In this document: positions 7,310 through 14,091 of the stretch, in pieces
How the letters are laid out: every line of letters begins with the position of its first letter
Numbering within the stretch: position 1 is the stretch's first letter
NCBI GenBank assembly: GCA_050115555.1
Contig: JASFQI010000034.1
Coordinates: 1-23,006 of the forward strand
From: JASFQI01 sp050115555
GTDB lineage: Bacteria; Desulfobacterota; DSM-4660; Desulfatiglandales; HGW-15
Reading direction: 5' to 3'
DNA: 23,006 nt
Position numbers and translations under genes: made by a program
Notes under the pieces: generated by a model
What the model was told of the DNA's origin: nothing
The model's database searches: none
Seen by the model: only the letters and a program-made list of their open reading frames with translations

Positions 7310-8398
7310 TCAACGATCCCTGTAGTTGGCATCGATCCACGAACGGTAGGCTCCGCTACGCACGGAATCCACCCATTCGGTATGCTCCAGGTACCATGCC
7401 GCCGTTGCCTCCAGTGCCTCCTTCAATCGAAAACGCGGTTTCCATCCCAGCTCATGCTGGATTTTGGACGCATCGATCGCATATCTCCGGTCGTGGCCCG
7501 GGCGATCGGATACAAAGTGAACGAGGTTCCGGCTCGCGTGAGAACCGGATCGCTCGAGGAGGCGATCCACGCAATCGCAGAGCTCGTAAACGATCTGGAG
7601 GTTCTCCCGTTCCTCGCCACCTCCGATGTTGTACGTCTCCCCCGGGGAACCGTCTTCAAGGACCCGGAGCAGGGCTTCGCAGTGATCCAGGACGTAAAGC
7701 CAGTCGCGGATGTTCTTTCCGTCGCCGTAAACCGGAAGCGGCTTCTGCTCCACGATGTTGAGGATCATGAGCGGAATGAGCTTTTCCGGGAACTGGAAGG
7801 GTCCGTAGTTGTTGGAGCAGTTCGTAATGATCGAGGGCAGGCCGTACGTGCGAAAGTAGGCCCGGACAAAGTGGTCCGCAGCCGCTTTCGAAGCGGAGTA
7901 CGGGCTGGAAGGATCGTACCTCGAGGTCTCGGAAAAAAAGCCGTCAGGGCCCAGGCTTCCGTAGACCTCGTCTGTCGACACATTCAGGAAGCGGAAATCC
8001 GGATCTCGCCCGTGTTTCTCCCAGGATCGCCTGACCGCCTCCAGCAGCCGGAACGTGCCGATAACGTTGGTCTGGACGAAGGCTTCCGGCCCCAGAATAG
8101 ACCGGTCCACGTGAGACTCCGCCGCAAAATGGACGATGGCATCGAACGGCTGCTTTGAGAAGAGAGTCTCCAGCAGGGCCCCGTCGCCGATGTCTCCCTG
8201 AACCAGATGATACCTTAGGGCCGCTTCCTCAGGAAGGTCTTGAAAGTTGGCCGGGTTCCCCGCATAGGTCAAGAGGTCGAGGTTTACGATGGTCCAGGCC
8301 GGCCGCGCGGCGAGCGCGTGGCGGATGAAGTTTGTGCCGATAAAACCACACCCGCCCGTGACGAAGAGGGCTTTCTTTTCGGGGTTTCGGGAGTTCAA
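7310..8398 (-). CDS. rmlB: dTDP-glucose 4,6-dehydratase
   Basis: A 362-residue extended short-chain dehydrogenase. It converts dTDP-glucose to dTDP-4-keto-6-deoxyglucose with tightly bound NAD. The Rossmann motif 'GGCGFIG' is at 15-21, the 'STDEVYG' catalytic segment (T142, D143, E144) at 141-147, and the YxxxK pair is Y167/K171. 'NCSNNYGPFQFPEKLIP' and 'VYGDGKNIRDWLYV' are RmlB hallmarks. The only start that fits is a TTG at 8398; no in-frame ATG lies near it. That TTG overlaps the TGA stop of rmlD in the tetranucleotide TTGA, so translation is probably coupled to rmlD. A short N-terminal extension (MNSRNPEKK) precedes the usual start of the fold. The symbol rfbB is equivalent. Confidence 0.95.
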   Translation of the reverse strand: MNSRNPEKKALFVTGGCGFIGTNFIRHALAARPAWTIVNLDLLTYAGNPANFQDLPEEAALRYHLVQGDIGDGALLETLFSKQPFDAIVHFAAESHVDRSILGPEAFVQTNVIGTFRLLEAVRRSWEKHGRDPDFRFLNVSTDEVYGSLGPDGFFSETSRYDPSSPYSASKAAADHFVRAYFRTYGLPSIITNCSNNYGPFQFPEKLIPLMILNIVEQKPLPVYGDGKNIRDWLYVLDHCEALLRVLEDGSPGETYNIGGGEERENLQIVYELCDCVDRLLERSGSHASRNLVHFVSDRPGHDRRYAIDASKIQHELGWKPRFRLKEALEATAAWYLEHTEWVDSVRSGAYRSWIDANYRDR

Positions 8399-9318
8399 CG
8401 TGCCAGCCTTTTTCTTGCAGAAGAAGCGGTAAGCCCTCTTGTGGCATAGTATCGTTTCAGCATGTGCGCAAGACTTTTTTCCCAGGGGATCCGCTTGACA
8501 CCAAACACTTGTGTCAGCCGAGAGCAGTCGAGGACCGAGTTGGCCGGCCTCCTTGCAGCAGTGGGAAACTCCTCCGTGGAGATGGGGATCACTCTTTGCA
8601 GGGCAAAGGGTTCATAGGCGTTTGCCTTTTTGAAGAGTTCGATGGCTAAGCCGTACCAGGTAGTTCGGCCTTCGCCGCAGTAGTGATAGGTGCCCCACAC
8701 AGGAGCATCCCGCCGGTGAATCACCGCGGCCATATCTAGGACGGCCCTTGCCAGGTCCTCTGCGAACGTGGGGCACCCGACCTGGTCGTCCACCACTCTC
8801 AAGACGTCTTGGTCCCTGCCCAGGCGGAGCATGGTCCGGACGAAGTTCCTGCCGCTCACCCCGTACAGCCATGAGGTCCGAAGAATAATGTGGTCATGAA
8901 TTCGCCTTCGGATCTCCTCTTCTCCGTCGGCCTTGCTCTTACCATACGTGCTCACGGGGGACACGGGATCCGTTTCGAGGTACGGGCCGTTCTTGGTGCC
9001 GTCAAACACATAATCCGTTGAAAGGTGAATGAGCGGAACTCCATGACGTGCACACGCCGAGGCCAGAAAGGCCGGGCCTTCCCGGTTTACGGCAAATGCC
9101 TCGGCCGCCTCGGTCTCCGCCTGATCCACGGCAGTGTAAGCCGCTGTATTGATCACGAGGGCGGCCTGCGATTCAAAAACGGTACGCTCCACTACCTTTG
9201 GATCTGTGATTTCAAAATACGGACGGTCGGCGCACTGGACAGCCCATCCCCGTTCGCCCGCTTGCCTGGACAGCTCCGTCCCCAGTTGACCTCGACAACC
9301 TGTGACGAGAATGTTCAC
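8395..9318 (-). CDS. rmlD: dTDP-4-dehydrorhamnose reductase
   Basis: A 307-residue NAD(P)H-dependent reductase that makes dTDP-L-rhamnose, the last step of the pathway. The nucleotide motif 'TGCRGQLG' is at residues 6-13, 'STDYVFDG' at ~100-107 and the YxxxK pair is Y125/K129. 'DQVGCPTFAEDLA' and 'YHYCGEGRTTWYG' are typical. The frame is open upstream to a TTG at 9357. I prefer the GTG at 9318 because it starts 'VNILVTG' like homologues and has GGGTGG five bases upstream; a GTG at 9327 is also possible. Its stop overlaps the rmlB start. First rml gene in the operon, 77 bp after the DUF5661-like gene. The symbol rfbD is equivalent. Confidence 0.92.
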   Translation of the reverse strand: MNILVTGCRGQLGTELSRQAGERGWAVQCADRPYFEITDPKVVERTVFESQAALVINTAAYTAVDQAETEAAEAFAVNREGPAFLASACARHGVPLIHLSTDYVFDGTKNGPYLETDPVSPVSTYGKSKADGEEEIRRRIHDHIILRTSWLYGVSGRNFVRTMLRLGRDQDVLRVVDDQVGCPTFAEDLARAVLDMAAVIHRRDAPVWGTYHYCGEGRTTWYGLAIELFKKANAYEPFALQRVIPISTEEFPTAARRPANSVLDCSRLTQVFGVKRIPWEKSLAHMLKRYYATRGLTASSARKRLAR

Positions 9319-9395
9319 GAAGTCCACCCGGTTCTTTCTTGCCGATGATGCCGGCAAAACGTCGGCACGCCGGGAAACCGGTCGGCGCCGAAGCC

Positions 9396-9836
9396 CTATG
9401 CCCCCAGCCGGGCGAGTTCTGCTTGGCGAAGAGCGATTCGGGCCCTGGCGAGACGGGCATAGTAGGACTTCGCCTTTTCGCCGTCTTCTCTTGCGAGCGC
9501 CTTCAGGAGGTCCCCTTCCAGTTCCGCCACGTCCAGCAGCAGGTAGTAGTCCAGGGATTCCTTGAGGTGCGCCAGCACGATCAGCCCCGTGAGCACGGGG
9601 TGGTTGTTGGTCACGTTGGCGTCTTCGAACTGCGTACCGTGCTCCAGCTCGACCTCCAGACCCTTCCGGAAGGCCTCCAGATCGATGTCCATGCCTCCCG
9701 TGTTCACCTCATTCAGCAGGACCCGGGCCTCCTCCGATTCCACCTGGGGCTTTTCCAGACGACCCCAATCGCGGATCCCAAGTTCCTGGCAGACGCGTCG
9801 AACCTCGTCTTTGCTCACATACTCCGGCAGCTTCAT
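9396..9836 (-). CDS. DUF5661-like protein leading the rhamnose operon
   Basis: A 146-residue soluble protein without signal peptide or membrane helix. The central segment (~50-95) carries 'FRKGLEVELEHGT', 'NVTNNHPVLTGLIVLAHL' and 'DYYLLL'. I recognise this as the DUF5661 pattern from memory of the family. Its biochemical role is unknown. The N-terminal part has 'VSKDEVRRVCQELGIRDWGRL', a small helical motif, and the C-terminal ~45 residues are a charged, Ala/Arg-rich helix. The start ATG at 9836 has a strong GGAGGGGAG ribosome site. A good promoter lies ~100 bp upstream, and rmlD begins 77 bp after the stop, so it is probably the first gene of the rml transcript. A link to rhamnose synthesis is inferred from position only. 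Confidence 0.8.
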   Translation of the reverse strand: MKLPEYVSKDEVRRVCQELGIRDWGRLEKPQVESEEARVLLNEVNTGGMDIDLEAFRKGLEVELEHGTQFEDANVTNNHPVLTGLIVLAHLKESLDYYLLLDVAELEGDLLKALAREDGEKAKSYYARLARARIALRQAELARLGA

Positions 9837-9942
9837 ATCTCCCCTCCCTGCAGTTCAGCCGCTCGCATACTCCGGCGCTAGAAGTCGGTCAAATGGAGCG
9901 GCATGTTCATTTCAATGGTGCTTTTGAGCGACCTGTTGCGCT

Positions 9943-9971
9943 ATTGTAAGGGTTCCGCGCCGTCTTTGCAA
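9943..9971 (-). promoter_or_regulatory. Sigma-70-type promoter of the DUF5661-rml operon
   Basis: On the minus strand a TTGCAA -35 box (9966-9971) and a TACAAT -10 box (9943-9948) are spaced by exactly 17 bp. The expected start near 9936 gives a ~100-nt leader before the ATG at 9836. The region lies between divergent genes; I found no equally good promoter toward the MATE gene. Confidence 0.55.
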
Positions 9972-10103
9972 TGCGATTTCAGTTTACGGAACCGCCCAAA
10001 CCATGCATCATAGCGATCCTTTGCCGGCTGTTCCGATTCTGATGAAAAAGGCATGCGCCACGGACTCGGCGGGAAGGCTCGTACTTGGAAGGAGGAGTAG
10101 CCG

Positions 10104-11516
10104 TTGAATCGATGGAAACGCCCAAACGGATACCGTGACGTCCTGCGCATCAGCCTTCCGCTGGTGGCGTCTATGGGGTCCGTGACCCTGATGCAGTTCA
10201 CGGACCGGGTTTTCCTTGCCAATTACAGCATGGATGCCATTGCCGCAGCCCTTCCCGCGGGTATCGCCTCCTTCACGGTCATCGCATTTTTCATGGGCGT
10301 AGCAAGCTACACGAACACTTTTGTGGCCCAGTACACCGGCGCCGGGGCTTCGAGTAGAGTCGGAGCCGCCATTTGGCAGGGGATCTATTTTTCGCTGCTC
10401 TCCGCAGTGGTTCTGGCGAGCCTTTGCCTCATCTCCCAAAGTCTCTTCGACGTGATCGGCCACTCCCTTCCGATCCGCCGTCTGGAGGTGGGCTACTTCA
10501 ATATCCTGACTTTGGGGGCAGGACTCGTGGTGCTGGGGTCGGCCATGGCCGCTTTTTTCACGGGCCGCGGGCTCACCCGCGTGGTCATGATCGTGCATAT
10601 GGCCGGTGCCGCCTTGAACATCCCCCTGGACTACTGCCTGATCAACGGCGTAGGCCCTTTTCCGGAGCTGGGCATTTACGGCGCAGGTATCGCCACGGTG
10701 GCGGCCTACGTGTGGATCGACCTGCTCCTGGCCGCGCTCGTCTTCGGGACGTCCAGCCGCTCCGTGTTCGGTACGTGGCCGAGACGGAAGTTTGATCGAG
10801 GGCTTTTCGGGCGTCTGATGCGTTATGGCATGCCGAGCGGCGTGCAGATGTTCCTGGAGATCTTCGCCATCGGGTTCTTCGTCCAGATGCTGGGCCGGTT
10901 GGGCGACCTCCAGATGGCCGCCTCAAACATCGTGCTCTCTATTGAAACCCTTTCCTTCCTGCCCATGGTCGGGTTCCACATTGGAAACGCCACCCTGGTG
11001 GGCCAGGCCGTGGGCCGGGGTCGAACGAGAGACGGAGAATACGCCACCATAAGCGCGCTCCACATCACCCTGGCCTACATGGTCGCGGTTGCAGTCACGT
11101 TCGTGGGGTTTCCGGAACCTCTGCTCCAGCTCTTCAAGCCCGAGCACCAGAACCCGGCCCAATACGCCGAGATCATGGCCCTGGGCATTCCTCTTATGCG
11201 CTTTGTGGCGCTTTTTTGCTTTTTCGATGCAATGAACCTGGTTTTTTCGGGGGCACTGAAGGGGGCCGGGGATACCCGGTTCATTATGACGACCATCGGG
11301 CTTCTCTCCGTGGGCGTCATGATCCTTCCGGTATACCTGGCTGTGGAGGTGTTCGGGGGCGGCGTGTATGCTGTCTGGGTACTGGCCACTCTTTACATCT
11401 GCGGCCTGGGAGTGGCCTTCATGCTGCGGTACCTCCAGGGTAGCTGGAAACGCATGCGCGTGATTGAGGCCGAGCCGGAGGAAGCGGCGGAAAGGCATGT
11501 GGAGGTGAAGGTGTAG
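10104..11516 (+). CDS. MATE-family efflux transporter
   Basis: A 470-residue integral inner-membrane protein with about 12 hydrophobic helices in two homologous halves, as expected for the MATE/NorM (polysaccharide-lipid flippase-related) fold. These antiport cations for drugs or metabolites. Family-like segments include 'ISLPLVASMGSVTLMQFTD' near the N-terminus, 'NIPLDYCLINGVGPFPELG' in the middle, 'IETLSFLPMVGFHIGNATL' and 'VFSGALKGAGDTRF'. The start is a TTG at 10104 with a strong GGAAGGAGGAG ribosome site; no ATG fits better. It is the only plus-strand gene, divergent from the rml operon. A role in polysaccharide export is possible but not shown. The last ~10 codons (tail AERHVEVKV) contain a 17-bp word that recurs in the noncoding DNA downstream, suggesting the 3' end was altered by a repeat. 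Confidence 0.92.
   Translation: MNRWKRPNGYRDVLRISLPLVASMGSVTLMQFTDRVFLANYSMDAIAAALPAGIASFTVIAFFMGVASYTNTFVAQYTGAGASSRVGAAIWQGIYFSLLSAVVLASLCLISQSLFDVIGHSLPIRRLEVGYFNILTLGAGLVVLGSAMAAFFTGRGLTRVVMIVHMAGAALNIPLDYCLINGVGPFPELGIYGAGIATVAAYVWIDLLLAALVFGTSSRSVFGTWPRRKFDRGLFGRLMRYGMPSGVQMFLEIFAIGFFVQMLGRLGDLQMAASNIVLSIETLSFLPMVGFHIGNATLVGQAVGRGRTRDGEYATISALHITLAYMVAVAVTFVGFPEPLLQLFKPEHQNPAQYAEIMALGIPLMRFVALFCFFDAMNLVFSGALKGAGDTRFIMTTIGLLSVGVMILPVYLAVEVFGGGVYAVWVLATLYICGLGVAFMLRYLQGSWKRMRVIEAEPEEAAERHVEVKV
11485..11501 (+). repeat. 17-bp repeat word inside the MATE 3' end
   Basis: CGGCGGAAAGGCATGTG occurs exactly here, in frame with the last codons of the transporter, and again at 12184-12200 in noncoding DNA. 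A diverged version (CCGGAAAAGCGTGTGCAGG) lies near 12695-12713. Confidence 0.6.
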
Positions 11517-11539
11517 GTGGAGGTGTTTGATAAGGCACC

Positions 11540-11566
11540 CGGGCTTCGGGGTGGGAGAGGGATCGT
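11540..11566 (-). repeat. Inverted partial copy of the 42-bp repeat
   Basis: CGGGC-TTC-GGGGTGGGA-GAGGGATCGT here corresponds to the reverse complement of 11772-11813 (CGGGC-AAA-GGGGTGGGA, then AGGGATCGT). It begins 24 bp after the MATE stop. Confidence 0.5.
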
Positions 11567-11771
11567 TCCTGAGCTTCCGGGGCGGTCTTCGCATCGGACT
11601 TTCCCGCGGGGGAGTCCGCCCCCTCCCTGTTCCATCCCCGCCGGGAACCGGGTTCCATCCAACCACTGGCTGCGCTGTTTGGAACATCTTCGCCTGTCGC
11701 CTAGCACCTGATCGGCGGGGACTGGCCAGGGGGTCCCCCACGGACAAGCCCGGCGAAGACGAGGCCCTCCC

Positions 11772-11813
11772 GCAAAGTCACGATCCCTCCTTCCCACCCC
11801 TTTGCCCGAATCC
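11772..11813 (+). repeat. 42-bp direct repeat, copy A
   Basis: The first 22 bases, starting GCAAAGTCACGATCCCTCC, are identical to those of copy B at 12214-12256. The remainder differs at three positions and one indel. Confidence 0.7.
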
Positions 11814-12140
11814 ACAAGGGAAAACCGAGAGGACCCTGGGGTGTCATGGCATAGGCCCCGTAAGAATTGCAGCGCATTGAAAGTTCAAGCAAAAGACCAA
11901 CACCGGTTTTTGGGGGCCCCATGGGGACGTGAGTTCCGTAGGCCGAGGGGCGTGGGGCTCTCTCCTGGAGAAGCGATCCCGGAGACCAGAAATTGGTTTG
12001 GTGCAAAGGATCTCAGTCGGCGGATCCTGTCTATCGCGGGGAAGGTCGAAACCTACCGGATGCAACTCCGCGAAGCGGGACAGGGTTCCCGGACGTCTGC
12101 GATTCCCGCTCAGGGCGGCCCCATGGGAGCGCATCCGAAC

Positions 12141-12256
12141 CCTGGATCGCGCCGGAAGGAGAGCATCCCCAGGGCCCGAGCCCCGGCGGAAAGGCATGTG
12201 AAGAGGTCCTTCTGCAAAGTCACGATCCCTCCTTCACACCCCTTCGCCCGGATTCC
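12141..12256 (+). repeat. Composite repeat block (copy B of the 42-bp repeat plus upstream module)
   Basis: The left part (12141-12205) runs CCTGGATCGCGCCGGA, then CCCCAGG, then CGGCGGAAAGGCATGTG. It resembles 12653-12715 and, at its end, the MATE 3' terminus. The right part (12214-12256) is copy B of the repeat at 11772. AGAGGTCCTT joins the two. Confidence 0.6.
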
Positions 12257-12652
12257 GCATGGATTCGTCAAGGCCTCCAGGTTTTCCGCACACAAAAGTG
12301 GCCGCGTTCAATGAGGCCGAAACAGCGGGAGAAAAACCGAGCGCTCGTTTATGGCGTTTTCCTGGTTTCCAGAGGTGTCGAGGCGGCTCGGGGCGAAGGA
12401 GGGGTTTCTCTCCGAGCGACCTGGCGGGAGGCCTTCGTGACGGCCAGAGTTGCGGCTGGGGGAAACCGCGGCCATTTCCAGCCCTGGACAAGTTTTGGAC
12501 GTACAAAAGAGAGGATGGGACGAAAAAATATCCTTCATTCCAGATGCTCGTGGGCGGGAATGGAACGCGGAGGGGCAGGAATCCCTCGGCTGCAACCCTG
12601 CGCCATCACCAGGCCGTGAGACCGGGAGCGAGGAGAGTGGCTCCCTCCGGAG

Positions 12653-12743
12653 CCTGGAACGCGCCGGAGGGGAAGAGTCCCCAGGAGCGGAAACCCGGAA
12701 AAGCGTGTGCAGGTAAAGGTGTCGGTGAAAAGCAGAGGTCCTT
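12653..12743 (+). repeat. Diverged third repeat block
   Basis: CCTGGAACGCGCCGGA, a CCCCAGG, a CCGGAAAAGCGTGTG word and AGAGGTCCTT occur in the same order as in the block at 12141-12211. It is preceded by the small palindrome GGCTCC-ctcc-GGAGCC near 12639-12654. Confidence 0.5.
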
Positions 12744-12796
12744 TATGTGAAACCCGGGAAGCATGATTCCGTGGTGCGAGGGGCTGGGGGAAGGTC

Positions 12797-13885
12797 TCAC
12801 TCCGCTGTAGGGGGACCTACATACTCTCCACCGCTGAACGGCCCTTCCTGAATGCGACCGTCCGGGTACACGAGACGCCCTTCGCCGTGAAACGCGTCAT
12901 TTTGAAACTCCCCCGTGTACCTCGCCCCGTCAGGGCGTTTGAGTTTTCCTCTGCCCTGCTTGATTCCGTTATCGAATTCCCCCGTGTACTTGGAGCCATC
13001 CGGTCCAACGTACGTGCCCTTGCCGTGGCGCAGGCCCTGCGACACACCGCCTTCATACGTCGATCCGTCCGCAAAGGTGATTTTCCCTTGCCCCTGCGGC
13101 TCTCCCTGTACAAATTGTCCTTCGTACTTCCACCCGTCCGGTCTTGTAAGGATCCCCTGGCCGTGGAACTTCCCGTTCTGGAACTCCCCCTGGTAACGCG
13201 TTCCATTGGAAGCAACGTACGTTGCCTGACCCTCGGGCCGATCGTTTCGGAACTCCCCCTCCACCACGGAACCACCGGCGTAGGTCAGCTTTCCATGACC
13301 GTGCTTCTCGCCGTTTTGAAATTCTCCCTCGTAACGCGTGCCGTTGGGGTAGCTTATGACTCCGTGACCGTGCTCCTTGTTATTCTCGAATTCCCCCTCG
13401 TACCGGGTCCCGTCCGAGGCTACGACCACACCCTTTCCATGGGCCTTGCCGTCTTTCCATTCTCCTTCATACTTGTAGCTGCCGTCGGCGGAGGTAAAGG
13501 TCCCGCGGCCGTTCATCTCGTCGTCCACAAACTCACCTGTGTAGGTGTCCCCGTTCCCAAAGGTCAGCGTTCCCTGGCCTGACTTGACATTGTCCCGGAA
13601 TTCACCCTCATAGCGCGCTCCGTCAGGAGAGGTCATGACACCCTGCCCGTGGGCCTCGTTGTCCTTGAATTCCCCCACGTATTCCCCTCCACCCGGAGAG
13701 GTGAGTTTCCCATGCCCATTGGCCCTGCCGTTCTGAAAGGAACCGCGGTAGATATTGCCGTCCGGATACTCGTACACGCCCTTGCCGTCGACACAGTTGC
13801 CCTCGACGCAGCCGGCCAAGGCCCAGGACGGAATCAAAAGAGCGGATGCCGCGATGAGAGCGAAAAAGACTCGAATGCCTTTCAT
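12797..13885 (-). CDS. MORN-repeat lipoprotein
   Basis: A 362-residue exported protein built almost entirely of MORN repeats. Residues 1-25 are a signal peptide ending in a perfect lipobox LAGC (residues 23-26). Cys26 should therefore be lipidated, and Val at +2 predicts outer-membrane sorting. From ~31 to the end I count 14 tandem units of about 23 residues, consensus 'YxGEFxNGxxHGxGxxTxPDG'. The repeats form an extended beta-hairpin ribbon. The DNA shows a corresponding ~69-bp period. The ATG at 13885 has AGGGAGG seven bases upstream. The gene stands alone: 1.28 kb of repeat-rich DNA lies downstream and recD2 ends 206 bp upstream. Bacterial MORN proteins are linked to membrane or peptidoglycan contacts, but the function here is unknown. 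Confidence 0.93.
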   Translation of the reverse strand: MKGIRVFFALIAASALLIPSWALAGCVEGNCVDGKGVYEYPDGNIYRGSFQNGRANGHGKLTSPGGGEYVGEFKDNEAHGQGVMTSPDGARYEGEFRDNVKSGQGTLTFGNGDTYTGEFVDDEMNGRGTFTSADGSYKYEGEWKDGKAHGKGVVVASDGTRYEGEFENNKEHGHGVISYPNGTRYEGEFQNGEKHGHGKLTYAGGSVVEGEFRNDRPEGQATYVASNGTRYQGEFQNGKFHGQGILTRPDGWKYEGQFVQGEPQGQGKITFADGSTYEGGVSQGLRHGKGTYVGPDGSKYTGEFDNGIKQGRGKLKRPDGARYTGEFQNDAFHGEGRLVYPDGRIQEGPFSGGEYVGPPTAE

Positions 13886-13933
13886 GGGTTTGCCTCCCTG
13901 GTGTTTTCATAAAACGCTTTGCTTGCGCATTCA

Positions 13934-13956
13934 CCGTCCCGCCTGGGGCGGAACGG
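13934..13956. repeat. Short hairpin repeat, copy 1
   Basis: CCGTCCCGCC-TGG-GGCGGAACGG forms a 10-bp stem with one mismatch and a 3-nt loop. The same 5' arm, with the preceding CTTGC and TCA, recurs in the recC-recB gap at 22407-22427. It lies in the leader region of the MORN gene. Confidence 0.55.
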
Positions 13957-14007
13957 AGTAGAGATTCAATGGAATCGTTTCTTGAAGTGCTCCAAAACAA
14001 TATATAG

Positions 14008-14033
14008 TTTATATGTGTGAAAGAAAGGGTCAA
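14008..14033 (-). promoter_or_regulatory. Possible promoter region of the MORN lipoprotein gene
   Basis: An AT-rich patch stands out in GC-rich DNA. On the minus strand it has TTGACC (14028-14033) followed by TATAAACTATATATTG. The spacing to TATAAA is only 14 bp; with TAAACT it is 16 bp, so the boxes are uncertain. The leader would be ~120 nt and include the hairpin at 13934-13956. Confidence 0.28.
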
Positions 14034-14091
14034 GAACAAACATTCTTCGAGCAAATGTGGACCGTACAGGGGGTACCTGCCGACAAAACGC

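Larger units (their letters stand above)
11517..12796. other. 1.28-kb gene-free, GC-rich stretch with diverged repeats
   Basis: No frame on either strand shows a recognisable protein, and the longest open frames lack ribosome sites and look like random GC-rich translation. The DNA is made of related, diverged blocks: an inverted copy at 11540-11566, direct copies at 11772-11813 and 12141-12256, and a third related block at 12653-12743. Other short duplications include GTTCCATCC twice near 11629-11660 and GGCCCCATGGG at 11915 and 12117. A 6-bp hairpin with a CCGCGG core lies at 11595-11618. It has no T-tract. The function is unknown; degenerate repeat accumulation is the simplest reading. Confidence 0.65.

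Noticed and set aside
7247..8158. 303-codon plus-strand frame
   Set aside because: It is the antisense shadow of rmlB, whose catalytic motifs are intact on the other strand.
11595..11618. Hairpin CGGACT...AGTCCG with CCGCGG core as terminator of the MATE gene
   Set aside because: It has no T-tract and is ~80 bp past the stop in DNA full of chance GC palindromes.
11993..12619. 208-codon plus-strand frame in the repeat-rich spacer, and similar frames on both strands at 11417-12750
   Set aside because: There is no ribosome site and composition is random, Pro/Arg/Gly-rich. Several frames share segments only because the DNA repeats.
12797..13885. Regular ~69-bp tandem repetition that might suggest a CRISPR or satellite
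   Set aside because: The period is exactly the MORN repeat in an intact coding frame, units are diverged, and there is no repeat-spacer structure.
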